From Hallella colorans (GTDB taxonomy: Bacteria; Bacteroidota; Bacteroidia; Bacteroidales; Bacteroidaceae), in contig NZ_QENY01000004.1 of NCBI RefSeq assembly GCF_003096815.1, positions 41,316-105,315 on the forward strand: a stretch of 64,000 nt of DNA, read 5' to 3'. A program made the position numbers and the translations under genes. Shown one piece after another: positions 18,055-26,079 of the stretch. The first letter of the stretch is position 1; every line of letters starts with the position of its first letter. Below the pieces are notes generated by a model. The model made no database searches. It saw only the letters and a program-made list of their open reading frames with translations, and was not told the DNA's origin.

Positions 18055-19623
18055 ATGAAACACAGCAGCCTTTATTCATTATGCCTGCTCTCCGCGCTCC
18101 CCATATCAGCTGGAGCCGAACGCGCAAGCAACACGAACGAGAACAGCAACCATCAAGACAAAAAGCCAAACATCATACTGTTCATGGTGGACGACATGGG
18201 GTGGCAAGACACCTCCGTACCCTTTTGGACGCAACCCACAAGGCTCAACCGTCTGTACGAGACTCCCAACATGGAGCGTCTCGCCCGGCAAGGCATGGTG
18301 TTCTCCCAGGCATACGCCACGCCCATCAGCTCGCCATCGAGGTGCAGCCTGATGACTGGCGCCAACGCCGCGCGGCACCATGTTACCAACTGGACCTTGG
18401 AGCGAGGAAAATCCACCGACAGCGAAGACGCGGAGGTGGCCACGCCCAATTGGAACGTGAACGGCATCAGCCCCGTGCAGGGCATACCACAATCTTTCGT
18501 GGCAACGTCTTACGTACAACTGTTGCGAGCAAACGGATACCACACCATACACTGTGGCAAGGCCCACTGGGGAGCCATCGACACGCCGGGCGAGAACCCC
18601 AACGCATGGGGCTTCGACGTGAACATCGCCGGGCACGCGGGTGGCAGGCAAGCCACCTATCTGAGCGAGCGAAACTACGGGCACAAAGCCGACGGCACCC
18701 CCACGTCGCCCTTTGCCATTCCCGGCCTGAATCAATACTGGGGCACGGGCACTTTCCTGACAGAGGCTCTCACCCAAGAGGCCTTGAAGGCTTTGGACAA
18801 GGCGAAACGCTACGGACAGCCATTCTACCTGAACATGGCGCACTACGCGGTGCACATCCCCATAGAACGAGACAACCGTTACTTCGCCAAATACGCGCGC
18901 AAGGGCATGTCAGACAAGGAGGCGGCATACGCGTCGCTCATTGAGGGCATGGACAAAAGTTTGGGAGACATCATGGACTGGCTGGAGAAAAACGGCGAGG
19001 CCGACAACACCATCATTCTCTTCATGAGCGATAACGGCGGTTACGCCACCGGAAAGGCTTGGCGAGACGAGCCGCTCTTCACCCAAAACGCGCCGTTGGC
19101 CAGTGGCAAAGGTTCTATGTACGAGGGCGGTATCAGGGAACCTATGATTGTGAAATGGCCAGGAAAGGTGAAACCCGGGAGCAGGTGCGACAACTACCTG
19201 ATTATCGAGGACTTCTTTCCCACCATATTGGAAATGGCGCACATACACGCGTACAAAGTGCCACAAGTGGTGGATGGGCGCAGTTTTGTGCCCCTTTTGA
19301 CAAACACGGGCAATCCGTCGAAAGACAGGATCTTGGTGTGGAACTATCCCAACGTTTGGGGAAACGAGGGCCCGGGCATCAGCTTGAATTGCGCCATACG
19401 CTACAATGAGTGGAAAATGGTGTACAACTACAAGACTGGCCGCAAGGAACTTTACGACATCAAGCAAGACATTGGCGAGCGTAACGACATGGCGGCGACA
19501 CATCCACGGATAGTGCGCCAACTCTCCTCCATGTTGGGAAAATACCTGCGCAACACGCAGGCTCAACGCCCATTCTTCAAAAGCACCGGCCTGCCATGCC
19601 CTTGGCCGGATGAAACAAGATGA
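18055..19623 (+). CDS. Secreted sulfatase, serine-type formylglycine site
   Basis: A 522-residue arylsulfatase-family hydrolase with a signal peptide cleaved near SAGA. Metal-binding DD occurs in ILFMVDDMGW. The sulfatase signature PISSPSRCSLMTG places the residue to be converted to formylglycine at Ser92, so maturation would need an anaerobic radical-SAM enzyme (anSME) encoded elsewhere. The second signature HTIHCGKAHWG and the C-terminal metal site FMSDNGG are present. It probably desulfates host glycans or mucin; neighbours do not give the substrate. It ends just before a hairpin terminator. Confidence 0.93.
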   Translation: MKHSSLYSLCLLSALPISAGAERASNTNENSNHQDKKPNIILFMVDDMGWQDTSVPFWTQPTRLNRLYETPNMERLARQGMVFSQAYATPISSPSRCSLMTGANAARHHVTNWTLERGKSTDSEDAEVATPNWNVNGISPVQGIPQSFVATSYVQLLRANGYHTIHCGKAHWGAIDTPGENPNAWGFDVNIAGHAGGRQATYLSERNYGHKADGTPTSPFAIPGLNQYWGTGTFLTEALTQEALKALDKAKRYGQPFYLNMAHYAVHIPIERDNRYFAKYARKGMSDKEAAYASLIEGMDKSLGDIMDWLEKNGEADNTIILFMSDNGGYATGKAWRDEPLFTQNAPLASGKGSMYEGGIREPMIVKWPGKVKPGSRCDNYLIIEDFFPTILEMAHIHAYKVPQVVDGRSFVPLLTNTGNPSKDRILVWNYPNVWGNEGPGISLNCAIRYNEWKMVYNYKTGRKELYDIKQDIGERNDMAATHPRIVRQLSSMLGKYLRNTQAQRPFFKSTGLPCPWPDETR

Positions 19624-19637
19624 GAAAAACGACACAA

Positions 19638-19693
19638 AAACCCTAACTTCGTTCCTACGTTGACATAGCATCGTGGGCGGCAAGTTAGGGTTT
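19638..19693. terminator. Bidirectional terminator between the sulfatase and glutaredoxin-like genes
   Basis: Perfect 12-bp inverted repeat AAACCCTAACTT (19638-19649) / AAGTTAGGGTTT (19682-19693) with a 32-base loop. It sits between two convergent genes and is flanked by A and T runs. Confidence 0.65.
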
Positions 19694-19724
19694 GAATGAT
19701 AAAAATGGGCGCATGGGCGCGCGG

Positions 19725-20024
19725 TTAGCAGCCAGACCCATCAATGTTGCACGACGGAGTCTCGTCGCGAGGCGCCGGCATGAGTCCGGCAGCCTTGGCC
19801 GACAGCGTCACGGTGCCGTCCTCCAAGACAAAGCAGGGTATGCCCACCGTGCCCTTGCGCTTCACCGCGTCAAACGCAGGCTCGGTGTCGCGCATGTGCA
19901 AAAATGCCTTGAGCTCGCGCACATGCGAGCCGATCTCGTGCACCTCGTAGCGAGGGTTGTCCTTAACTTGGGCTTCGATCGCCACACAGTCGGGACACGT
20001 ATTCATACCATAAATTTTAATCAT
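19725..20024 (-). CDS. Glutaredoxin-like protein
   Basis: A 99-residue thioredoxin-fold protein starting MIKIYGMNTCPDCVAIEAQV, with a CPDC active site at the first strand-helix turn and the cis-Pro segment GTVGIPCFVLEDG. The start at 20024 is supported by a clear GGAGG eight bases upstream; the frame is open further but has no better start. The C-terminus is unusual in carrying two extra cysteines (PSCNIDGSGC). It lies 40 bases downstream of the yecH gene in the same direction and is probably co-transcribed. A cytoplasmic thiol or metal role is inferred. Confidence 0.85.
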   Translation of the reverse strand: MIKIYGMNTCPDCVAIEAQVKDNPRYEVHEIGSHVRELKAFLHMRDTEPAFDAVKRKGTVGIPCFVLEDGTVTLSAKAAGLMPAPRDETPSCNIDGSGC

Positions 20025-20064
20025 CGTTATTCCTCCACGTGTTTTAGGGTTAAAAAATTGTGTG

Positions 20065-20298
20065 TCAATGCTTGCAAATCTTCGACGAATCCACCGTGAA
20101 CGTAGCGCCATCGGCAGGTTTAAACTTGCCGCGCGCCTCAAGAAATTCTACTAATTGGGCTGCGCTCATGCCAGCAGCGGAGCATGTACAAAATTGCTCG
20201 TCTGGTCCAAACTTCTCCTTTATGGCCGCTATAAGCTCCTCGCGCGTGGCGTAACTGTGGCCCTCCATCATGTGGAGGACTTCGTGTCCGTGTGTCAT
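20065..20298 (-). CDS. YecH-family (DUF2492) putative metal-binding protein
   Basis: A 77-residue protein matching the short YecH/DUF2492 family: MTHGHEVLHMM, then YATREELIAAIKEKFGPD, FCTCSAAGMSAAQLVEFL, and a Cys-Lys-His C-terminus. His and Cys residues are positioned as possible metal ligands. The family function is not established. It is the first gene of a two-gene unit with the glutaredoxin-like gene and has its own -7 element. Confidence 0.85.
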   Translation of the reverse strand: MTHGHEVLHMMEGHSYATREELIAAIKEKFGPDEQFCTCSAAGMSAAQLVEFLEARGKFKPADGATFTVDSSKICKH

Positions 20299-20338
20299 GT
20301 CTTAATCATTTTTAGGGTTTATACTAACCTTTAGCGTA

Positions 20339-20346
20339 CAAAGATA
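20339..20346 (-). promoter_or_regulatory. -7 element TATCTTTG for yecH-glutaredoxin
   Basis: An exact TAnnTTTG on the minus strand, 40 bases upstream of the yecH ATG. Confidence 0.65.
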
Positions 20347-20489
20347 ATGCCACAAAAGCCGAAACTTCGCAAAACGGCATGCGGCGCATTGTCATTTAAC
20401 TTATATTATATGTCGCGCCCCATCGTGACAGGTTTGCCTGGCGGCCGTCGCCCGGCGGCCTCCCTGGCGTGCATGGCCACGTGCGAGGC

Positions 20490-20990
20490 TCATTCGTTGG
20501 CGAGATACCATGCCTTGGCCTCCACGTAGTGGCGCGCGTATTCCACGGCTTGCCCGGGCTTGGCTTTCTTGACGAACCTCGCCGGGCAGCCGGCCCAAAT
20601 CTCGCCGGGACCTATCTTGGTGCCCTGCGTCACCAGCGCGTTGGCCGCAACGATGGCGCCCTCGCCCACCTCGGCATGGTCGAGCACCGTGGCGCCCATG
20701 CCCACAAGCGCGCCACGGCGCACCACGCAGCCGTGCACGTTGGCCAAATGGCCCACAGACACGTCGTCCTCAAGTATCGTGGGTGCGCCGCCCGACTCGT
20801 GGATACACGCGCCATCTTGTATGTTCACCCTGTTGCCTATGCGTATGGCGTCCACGTCGGCGCGCAGCACGGCCGAGAACCACACCGAGCAATCATCGCC
20901 CATCACTATATCGCCCGCCAACGTGGCGTTGTCGGCAATATAGCATGCTCGCCCCAAAGAGGGGCGTTTGCCTTTCACTTCCAATATCAT
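20490..20990 (-). CDS. Gamma-carbonic-anhydrase-like hexapeptide-repeat protein
   Basis: About 166 residues starting MILEVKGKRPSLG; an ATG two codons earlier and one at 21044 are alternatives. It has left-handed beta-helix hexapeptide repeats throughout (DCSVWFSAVLRADVDAIRIG, VGHLANVHGCVVRRGALVGM) and a C-terminal helix. The histidines CIHES, GHL and NVHG match the zinc ligands of gamma-class carbonic anhydrase-like proteins (YrdA/CaiE/PaaY group). Whether it hydrates CO2 or acts as an acyltransferase scaffold cannot be decided from sequence. Confidence 0.88.
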   Translation of the reverse strand: MILEVKGKRPSLGRACYIADNATLAGDIVMGDDCSVWFSAVLRADVDAIRIGNRVNIQDGACIHESGGAPTILEDDVSVGHLANVHGCVVRRGALVGMGATVLDHAEVGEGAIVAANALVTQGTKIGPGEIWAGCPARFVKKAKPGQAVEYARHYVEAKAWYLANE

Positions 20991-21168
20991 TGTCATGGTC
21001 TTTGTTATCGTGGGTGGGGCAAGCCATGGGGAAAGGCCGCCCATCCCTCATTATGATAACACCGGCAAGTGACGACATATTGTGGCGCAACACGAAAAAA
21101 ACATCGCCCCGTGCTTAGTAACAAAAGTTAAAATACATGCGTATAGCCCATGATACAACATATTTTAG

Positions 21169-21176
21169 TAATTTTG
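21169..21176 (+). promoter_or_regulatory. -7 element TAATTTTG for the DUF4468-porin operon
   Basis: A TAnnTTTG match 28 bases upstream of the DUF4468 ATG, likely driving all three genes 21205-24487. Confidence 0.55.
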
Positions 21177-21204
21177 CTACCTATACATATGTAATCGCTC
21201 CACT

Positions 21205-21876
21205 ATGAAGAAGATTTTTATGGCACTTCTGGCATGCCTTCCGCTCATGGGCATGGCTCAAAACACATGGGAGCTGCCAAAAGAGGAGACGCCGCAACAA
21301 AACCAGAGAGGCAAGAGAGACAACACCTCCGAGAAAAAGGCGAAGACGGGCGAAAACCCCAAATACCTCGCAGGAACCGTTCCCGAAGTGGATGGCAAGG
21401 TAGTGTTTAAGCTCGAGAAAGACGTGCCAGGCATGACGGCCGATGATATCTACACCAAGGTTTACAACGCCATTCTGGCTATAACCAAGGAGGAAAACCA
21501 GTTTCCGCAAAGCAAAATAGCCGTGGTAAACAAAAGCCAGCACATCGTGGCTGCCCGACTGAAAGAGTGGATGGTGTTTCAAAACACTTTTCTCGCGCTC
21601 GACCGCACCATCTTCAACTACACGCTCATAGCGCGCGCCGACGATGGGCATCTAACCTTGACGATGGAGCGATTGAACTACCAATACGAACAAGAGCGCA
21701 CAGATACCAACAGCGGTATGGCCATCACGGCCGAGCAATGGATCACAGACCGACAGGCCTTGACACGAAAAGGCAACAAGTTCGCTAAGAGCTCGGGCAA
21801 ATTCAGACGCAAGACCATAGACCGCAAAGATTACATATTCGGTCTCGTGTGCAAGGCACTCAACGTGAAATATTAA
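21205..21876 (+). CDS. DUF4468-like secreted protein
   Basis: A 223-residue protein with a signal peptide (MKKIFMALLACLPLMGMAQ). A charged, low-complexity linker (about 25-55) precedes a domain resembling DUF4468 (VFKLEKDVPGMTADDIYTKV ... YTLIARADDGHLTLTMERLN), a Bacteroidetes periplasmic domain of unknown function. It is the first gene of a unit with a small membrane protein and a porin, so an envelope role is likely. Confidence 0.78.
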   Translation: MKKIFMALLACLPLMGMAQNTWELPKEETPQQNQRGKRDNTSEKKAKTGENPKYLAGTVPEVDGKVVFKLEKDVPGMTADDIYTKVYNAILAITKEENQFPQSKIAVVNKSQHIVAARLKEWMVFQNTFLALDRTIFNYTLIARADDGHLTLTMERLNYQYEQERTDTNSGMAITAEQWITDRQALTRKGNKFAKSSGKFRRKTIDRKDYIFGLVCKALNVKY

Positions 21877-21913
21877 CCCCATAACATTCATCTCACATCT
21901 CACACCATCACTC

Positions 21914-22138
21914 ATGGACAACGAAAATCCAAACATGCTGGCACAGCGACACCACAAAAGACCAACGCCAGAAGACCCCACCCTCAAACTGCGCAACTGG
22001 CTCAATGCCATATTTATGGTTGGTGCCGTGATCGGCGTGTTGATATACTTCTTTGGCGATCATACCATTGGAACCATCGTCGTATTGGTAGCGATGGTTT
22101 TCAAGATTGTGGAAACAGCCATGCGATTAATGCACTAA
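21914..22138 (+). CDS. Small two-helix membrane protein
   Basis: A 74-residue protein with a polar N-terminus rich in His, Arg and Pro (1-28) and two transmembrane helices (AIFMVGAVIGVLIYFFG, GTIVVLVAMVFKIVETAM). Its stop codon TAA is directly followed by the ATG of the porin gene, so translation is probably coupled. No named family is recognised, but the length and layout look like a conserved Bacteroidetes protein. Confidence 0.72.
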   Translation: MDNENPNMLAQRHHKRPTPEDPTLKLRNWLNAIFMVGAVIGVLIYFFGDHTIGTIVVLVAMVFKIVETAMRLMH

Positions 22139-24487
22139 ATGAAAACGCTCTTTTCTATTTTTATATTCTCGCTCTCACTCATGCCCATCATGGCGCAGAC
22201 GCCGCGACAACAAGGCAGATACAACGAGATAGGCGAAGACGGAACGTTGAGACAACAAGGCAACAACGGCAATGCCACCGACTCCACGAACGCCGACAAG
22301 GAGATACCTAAAGGCCTGTACACTTGGACCGTGGACCCACGATTTGGCGACCGCCACACCGTCGTGCCCGATACCGTGCCCTACATGTACATGAACTCCA
22401 TATTCTCCACGGGGCTCAGGGGCGAATATAACACCACCGGAAACCTTGGAGCACCAAGGATAGCCCGCGTGTTCACAGACCGGAAAGAGCGCGGGCAGTT
22501 CATCTTCACACAGCCTTACGACTATATCGTCACGCCGGTGGAAAACTTCCGTTTCACCAACACGCTCTCCCCCTTCACCAACCTGAGCTACAACAATTGC
22601 GGCAACCACACCAACGGCGAGGACCATCTCACCGCCTCGTTTGCCGTGAACGCAGGCAAGAAATTGGGCGTGGGCTTCAAGGCCGACTACCTATACGGAC
22701 GCGGATACTATAACGAACAAGCCACCTCACATTTCAATTTCTCACTATACGGCTCGTACACCGGCGATCGATACGAGGCGCACCTACTTGCCAGCACCAA
22801 CCATCAGAAAGTGACCGAGAACGGCGGCATCACCAATGACGATTACATCACGCACCCAGAGATATTCAACGAGAACTACCAATCGTCAGAGATACCGACG
22901 GCCCTAAGACGAAACTGGAACCGTAACGACAACCAGCACGTCTTTCTCTCGCACCGCTATAACTTGGGCTACAACCGAAAGGTGCCCATGACTCAAGCCG
23001 AGATAGAGGCCAAGAAATTTGCTATGGCTTCCAAAAAAGAAGCGGAGGAAAAGGCCGCCAAGGAAAAAGCCATCAAAGACGCCAAACGAGAGGGGCGCGA
23101 CATAGACGAGGACCAGATAGGCAAAAGCCCCACTTTCAGTGGTCGGCCTGCCAACGCGAGCGTAGCGGAAGACGGTAAGAGACCGGCCAATGGGCAGCCC
23201 TCCGACTCGATAGCCAGCGCAGGGCGCGTGGCCGTGGGTAGCAAGGCCGTTGCCGACAGCCTCATAGCCGCCGAGAACAAGCAAGCCGAAGACACCTCGT
23301 GGATGAAAAACGAATATGTGCCCGTGACGAGTTTCATACACACCGTAGATTTTCACAACTACCAACGCATATACCAAGCCTACCAGACACCCAAGGATTT
23401 TTACCTTGACAACTTCGCCGTGAACGAAACTTACGGCGGCGACTCCATATACGATCAGACCAAACACTGGAGCCTACGCAACACCTTGGCCATCTCCATG
23501 CTCGAGGGTTTCAACAAATGGGCCAAGGCCGGACTGAAAATTTTTGCCGCCCACGAGCTTAGACATTTCACGCTGCCCGACGCCGACGCCATGCGCTCAT
23601 GGAACGAGCACTCCGTGTACGTGGGTGGTCAGATCGTCAAGGCGCAAGGCAAGACATTGCACTACAACGCTGTGGGAGAGTTTGGCGTGATAGGAGCCGA
23701 CATTGGAAGCGTGAAGGTAGATGGCGGAGTGGACCTCAACTTCCCTTTGTTCAAAGACACCGTGACGCTGGCCGCGTCTGGCTTTTACCATCACGAGCGG
23801 CCCTCTTTCTATTACAGGCACTACCAAAGCAAGCACTTCTGGTGGGACAACGAGGACCTCGCCTACTACGACCACATACGGGCGCAAGGACTGTTGGGCT
23901 ATCAAAAGACAAGAACACGCTTAAGGGTGGCCTACGACCTGATCAGGAACTACACTTATTTCGCCACAGGCTACACCACGAAAAACAACGCCCGCCTCTT
24001 CAACAACGTGAGCGTGAAGCAGAGCGAGAAATCTATCAGCCTGCTGACAGCTGAACTGACACAAGAGTTTACGCTCGGCCCACTCAACTGGGAGACCTCG
24101 CTGACTCTCCAAAAATCGAGCGACGACACCGCCTTGCCACTGCCACTACTCAACGCATACACCAACCTGTACCTGCGGTTCAGGGTGGCGCGCGTGCTGA
24201 GTTGCGATCTCGGGGCCGACGCGCGCTACTTCACCACATACAACGCGCCCGAGTATGTGCCGGGCATAGGGCAGTATGCCGCGCAGGCCAACGCCGAGAA
24301 GGTGACCACCGGAAACTATCCCATCGTGAATGTTTACGCCAACTTTCACCTCAAGCACACCCGGTTCTTCGTGATGATGAGCCACCTGAACGCTGGCATG
24401 GGCAACAAAAAATATTTTCTCACGCCACACTACCCTCTCAATGAAAGGGTGTTGCGCCTTGGCGTAAGCTGGAACTTCTACAACTAA
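22139..24487 (+). CDS. Putative porin, large Bacteroidetes outer-membrane family
   Basis: A 782-residue protein with a signal peptide ending IMAQ. The start WTVDPRFGDRHTVVPDT followed by PYDYIVTPVENFRFTNTLSP matches the Bacteroidetes putative-porin family. A long charged insert (about 285-400, rich in Lys, Glu and Ala, with RPANASVAEDGKRPANG) interrupts the barrel. The C-terminus ends in a beta-strand with terminal aromatics (RLGVSWNFYN). It forms an outer-membrane channel of unknown selectivity and overlaps the preceding unit by direct stop-start adjacency. Confidence 0.85.
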   Translation: MKTLFSIFIFSLSLMPIMAQTPRQQGRYNEIGEDGTLRQQGNNGNATDSTNADKEIPKGLYTWTVDPRFGDRHTVVPDTVPYMYMNSIFSTGLRGEYNTTGNLGAPRIARVFTDRKERGQFIFTQPYDYIVTPVENFRFTNTLSPFTNLSYNNCGNHTNGEDHLTASFAVNAGKKLGVGFKADYLYGRGYYNEQATSHFNFSLYGSYTGDRYEAHLLASTNHQKVTENGGITNDDYITHPEIFNENYQSSEIPTALRRNWNRNDNQHVFLSHRYNLGYNRKVPMTQAEIEAKKFAMASKKEAEEKAAKEKAIKDAKREGRDIDEDQIGKSPTFSGRPANASVAEDGKRPANGQPSDSIASAGRVAVGSKAVADSLIAAENKQAEDTSWMKNEYVPVTSFIHTVDFHNYQRIYQAYQTPKDFYLDNFAVNETYGGDSIYDQTKHWSLRNTLAISMLEGFNKWAKAGLKIFAAHELRHFTLPDADAMRSWNEHSVYVGGQIVKAQGKTLHYNAVGEFGVIGADIGSVKVDGGVDLNFPLFKDTVTLAASGFYHHERPSFYYRHYQSKHFWWDNEDLAYYDHIRAQGLLGYQKTRTRLRVAYDLIRNYTYFATGYTTKNNARLFNNVSVKQSEKSISLLTAELTQEFTLGPLNWETSLTLQKSSDDTALPLPLLNAYTNLYLRFRVARVLSCDLGADARYFTTYNAPEYVPGIGQYAAQANAEKVTTGNYPIVNVYANFHLKHTRFFVMMSHLNAGMGNKKYFLTPHYPLNERVLRLGVSWNFYN

Positions 24488-24514
24488 AAACACGTTGAAA
24501 TTTCGTGACAACAT

Positions 24515-24582
24515 GTGGCTCATTTTGGGCGTATTTGTGAGCGAGCGTTTGTCTGTTTGTAAATACGCCCAAAATGAGCCAC
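24515..24582. repeat. Perfect 22-bp inverted repeat
   Basis: The arm starting GTGGCTCATTTTGGGCGT at 24515-24536 is repeated exactly in reverse complement at 24561-24582, with a 24-base loop that begins GTGAGCGAGCG. Part of the left arm plus loop (GCGTATTTGTGAGCGAGCG) recurs inverted at 36409-36427. There is no T run, so a simple terminator is less likely. Confidence 0.9.
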
Positions 24583-24648
24583 TTTCGTAACCGCCTATGT
24601 GTCACGTCTTTATGTTGAAAAACGATATTTCCAAGCCAATTTATTAAT

Positions 24649-24709
24649 CAAACGCTCCGCCTTTAGGCATTCTTCGCACCGTGAAAAGGCCCTAAAGGCG
24701 GAGCGTTTG
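24649..24709. repeat. Perfect 19-bp inverted repeat
   Basis: CAAACGCTCCGCCTTTAGG (24649-24667) is the exact reverse complement of CCTAAAGGCGGAGCGTTTG (24691-24709), with a 23-base loop. There is no adjoining T run or ORF. Confidence 0.9.
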
Positions 24710-25064
24710 GTCACTATTCTCCACGTGATTAAGCACAAACCGCCGTGCCAATAAGCCCTAATCGGCCAATCCCGGAAACAGCGTCGGGCCAAAACAAGGA
24801 GACAAACGTATAATAATCTTGTTTTCGCGCTCTAAAAAGAGACTACGACAGATGGCGAAAACACATGAACATTTTTTACACTCCGCGCAGCCAACACCGA
24901 CGCTTTTAGACATTACGCCCCTTTCCCAACGACACAAACCTGCCTACAAGAACAAGCGCGAGCGCAAGGGTGATGAATGGCACGCACCCGCCTCAAAACA
25001 ATTGGGGTGCCACGCACAAACCAAAAGCGTGACACCCCAAGCATGTAATGATCGGACTCCCCAC

Positions 25065-25379
25065 TTACAGCAGGGCGTCTATTTTCTCCGCATATTTCTC
25101 CTTGGCGGCCGCACCTACAAACTTATCGACCAGCTGGCCACCCTTGAAAAAGAGCACCGTGGGAATGTTTCGCACGCCAAACTGCATGGCTATGTCATCA
25201 TTGTCCTCCACATTGCACTTGCCAATGACCACCTTGCCGTCGTAGTCTTTGGCCAGCTCTGACATGATGGGGCTTACCATACGGCATGGACCACACCATG
25301 TGGCCCACAAATCCATTACCAATGGCAGGTCGCCATTCTTATAATTCTCAAAATTCTCTGATGTGATTTCCACTTCCAT
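25065..25379 (-). CDS. trxA: Thioredoxin
   Basis: A 104-residue thioredoxin starting MEVEITSENFENYK. The active site is WATWCGPCRMVSP and the cis-Pro loop VRNIPTVLFFKGG. The longer frame from 25418 is rejected because that ATG overlaps the -7 element; AAAGGAAAAA lies just upstream of 25379. It is a general cytoplasmic disulfide reductase, located 3' of tsaE but with its own consensus promoter. Confidence 0.95.
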   Translation of the reverse strand: MEVEITSENFENYKNGDLPLVMDLWATWCGPCRMVSPIMSELAKDYDGKVVIGKCNVEDNDDIAMQFGVRNIPTVLFFKGGQLVDKFVGAAAKEKYAEKIDALL

Positions 25380-25415
25380 AGTTTTTCCTTTCGTTATTAA
25401 TGATTGTATCTTCTG

Positions 25416-25446
25416 CAAAGATATGCAAATACATCCAGCCTTACAA
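25416..25446 (-). promoter_or_regulatory. trxA promoter
   Basis: Reading leftward, TTG (25446-25444), 20 bases, TATCTTTG (25423-25416), a full consensus. It lies in the 45 bases between tsaE and trxA. Confidence 0.8.
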
Positions 25447-25463
25447 ATATTAGGCCGAAAATA

Positions 25464-25877
25464 TTAACATTCCACCACCCTGCTGCCATCCTCAAGCTCG
25501 GTGATAGTCACTTTGACAGCATTGCCGGGCAGGATCTCCTCGATAAGTTCGGGCCACTCCAAGAAACAGAGTGCGCCACTGTAGAAATAATCCTCGTACC
25601 CCATGTCGTAAACCTCCTCGAGCTTCTTGATACGATAAAAGTCGAAGTGATAAATGAGCTCGTCTGTCGTGGCCGACCGATACTCGTTGACAATGGCGAA
25701 GGTGGGCGAGGTGATCACTTCGTCCACGCCAAGCTCCTCGCAAACGGCCTTGATAAACGTGGTCTTGCCAGCCCCCATCTTGCCGTAAAAGGCAAAGACC
25801 GTGCTGTCTCCGATGTGTTGGACAAACTCATGAGCCGCCTCGCGGATCTGTTCCAATGACTTAATTTTAATCTGCAT
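25464..25877 (-). CDS. tsaE: tRNA threonylcarbamoyladenosine biosynthesis ATPase TsaE
   Basis: A 137-residue P-loop protein: Walker [17 protein letters not shown], followed by [10 protein letters not shown] and YHFDFYRIK, the Walker B-like segment of TsaE, and [10 protein letters not shown]. It supports the TsaB-TsaD complex that puts t6A on ANN-decoding tRNAs. The tsaC-type partner is also in the window at 56250. Confidence 0.94.
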   Translation of the reverse strand: MQIKIKSLEQIREAAHEFVQHIGDSTVFAFYGKMGAGKTTFIKAVCEELGVDEVITSPTFAIVNEYRSATTDELIYHFDFYRIKKLEEVYDMGYEDYFYSGALCFLEWPELIEEILPGNAVKVTITELEDGSRVVEC

Positions 25878-26079
25878 ATTATGAAAATTTTGTTACGAAT
25901 TTACGATTACGATTTGCCAAATATCTATTATAAGCCCCGAAAGGCCAACGGATGGGCGCAAGCACCGAAAAACCGCAGGGGCAATGGCGAGCGAATGTTT
26001 GGGAGGGCCATCCTGAACGTACGCCTATTACAACCGTCGCGCGCACCGAATTGTGAATTGAAAAAATATAAACTTTGAA

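Larger units (their letters stand above)
24488..25064. other. Intergenic region with two perfect long inverted repeats
   Basis: No gene. It contains the palindromes at 24515-24582 and 24649-24709 and a copy of the CCAATAAGCCCTAATCGG dispersed repeat at 24748-24765. Confidence 0.6.

Noticed and set aside
24819..25262. A 147-codon plus-strand frame
   Set aside because: Half of it is antisense to trxA and the rest is low-information intergenic sequence.
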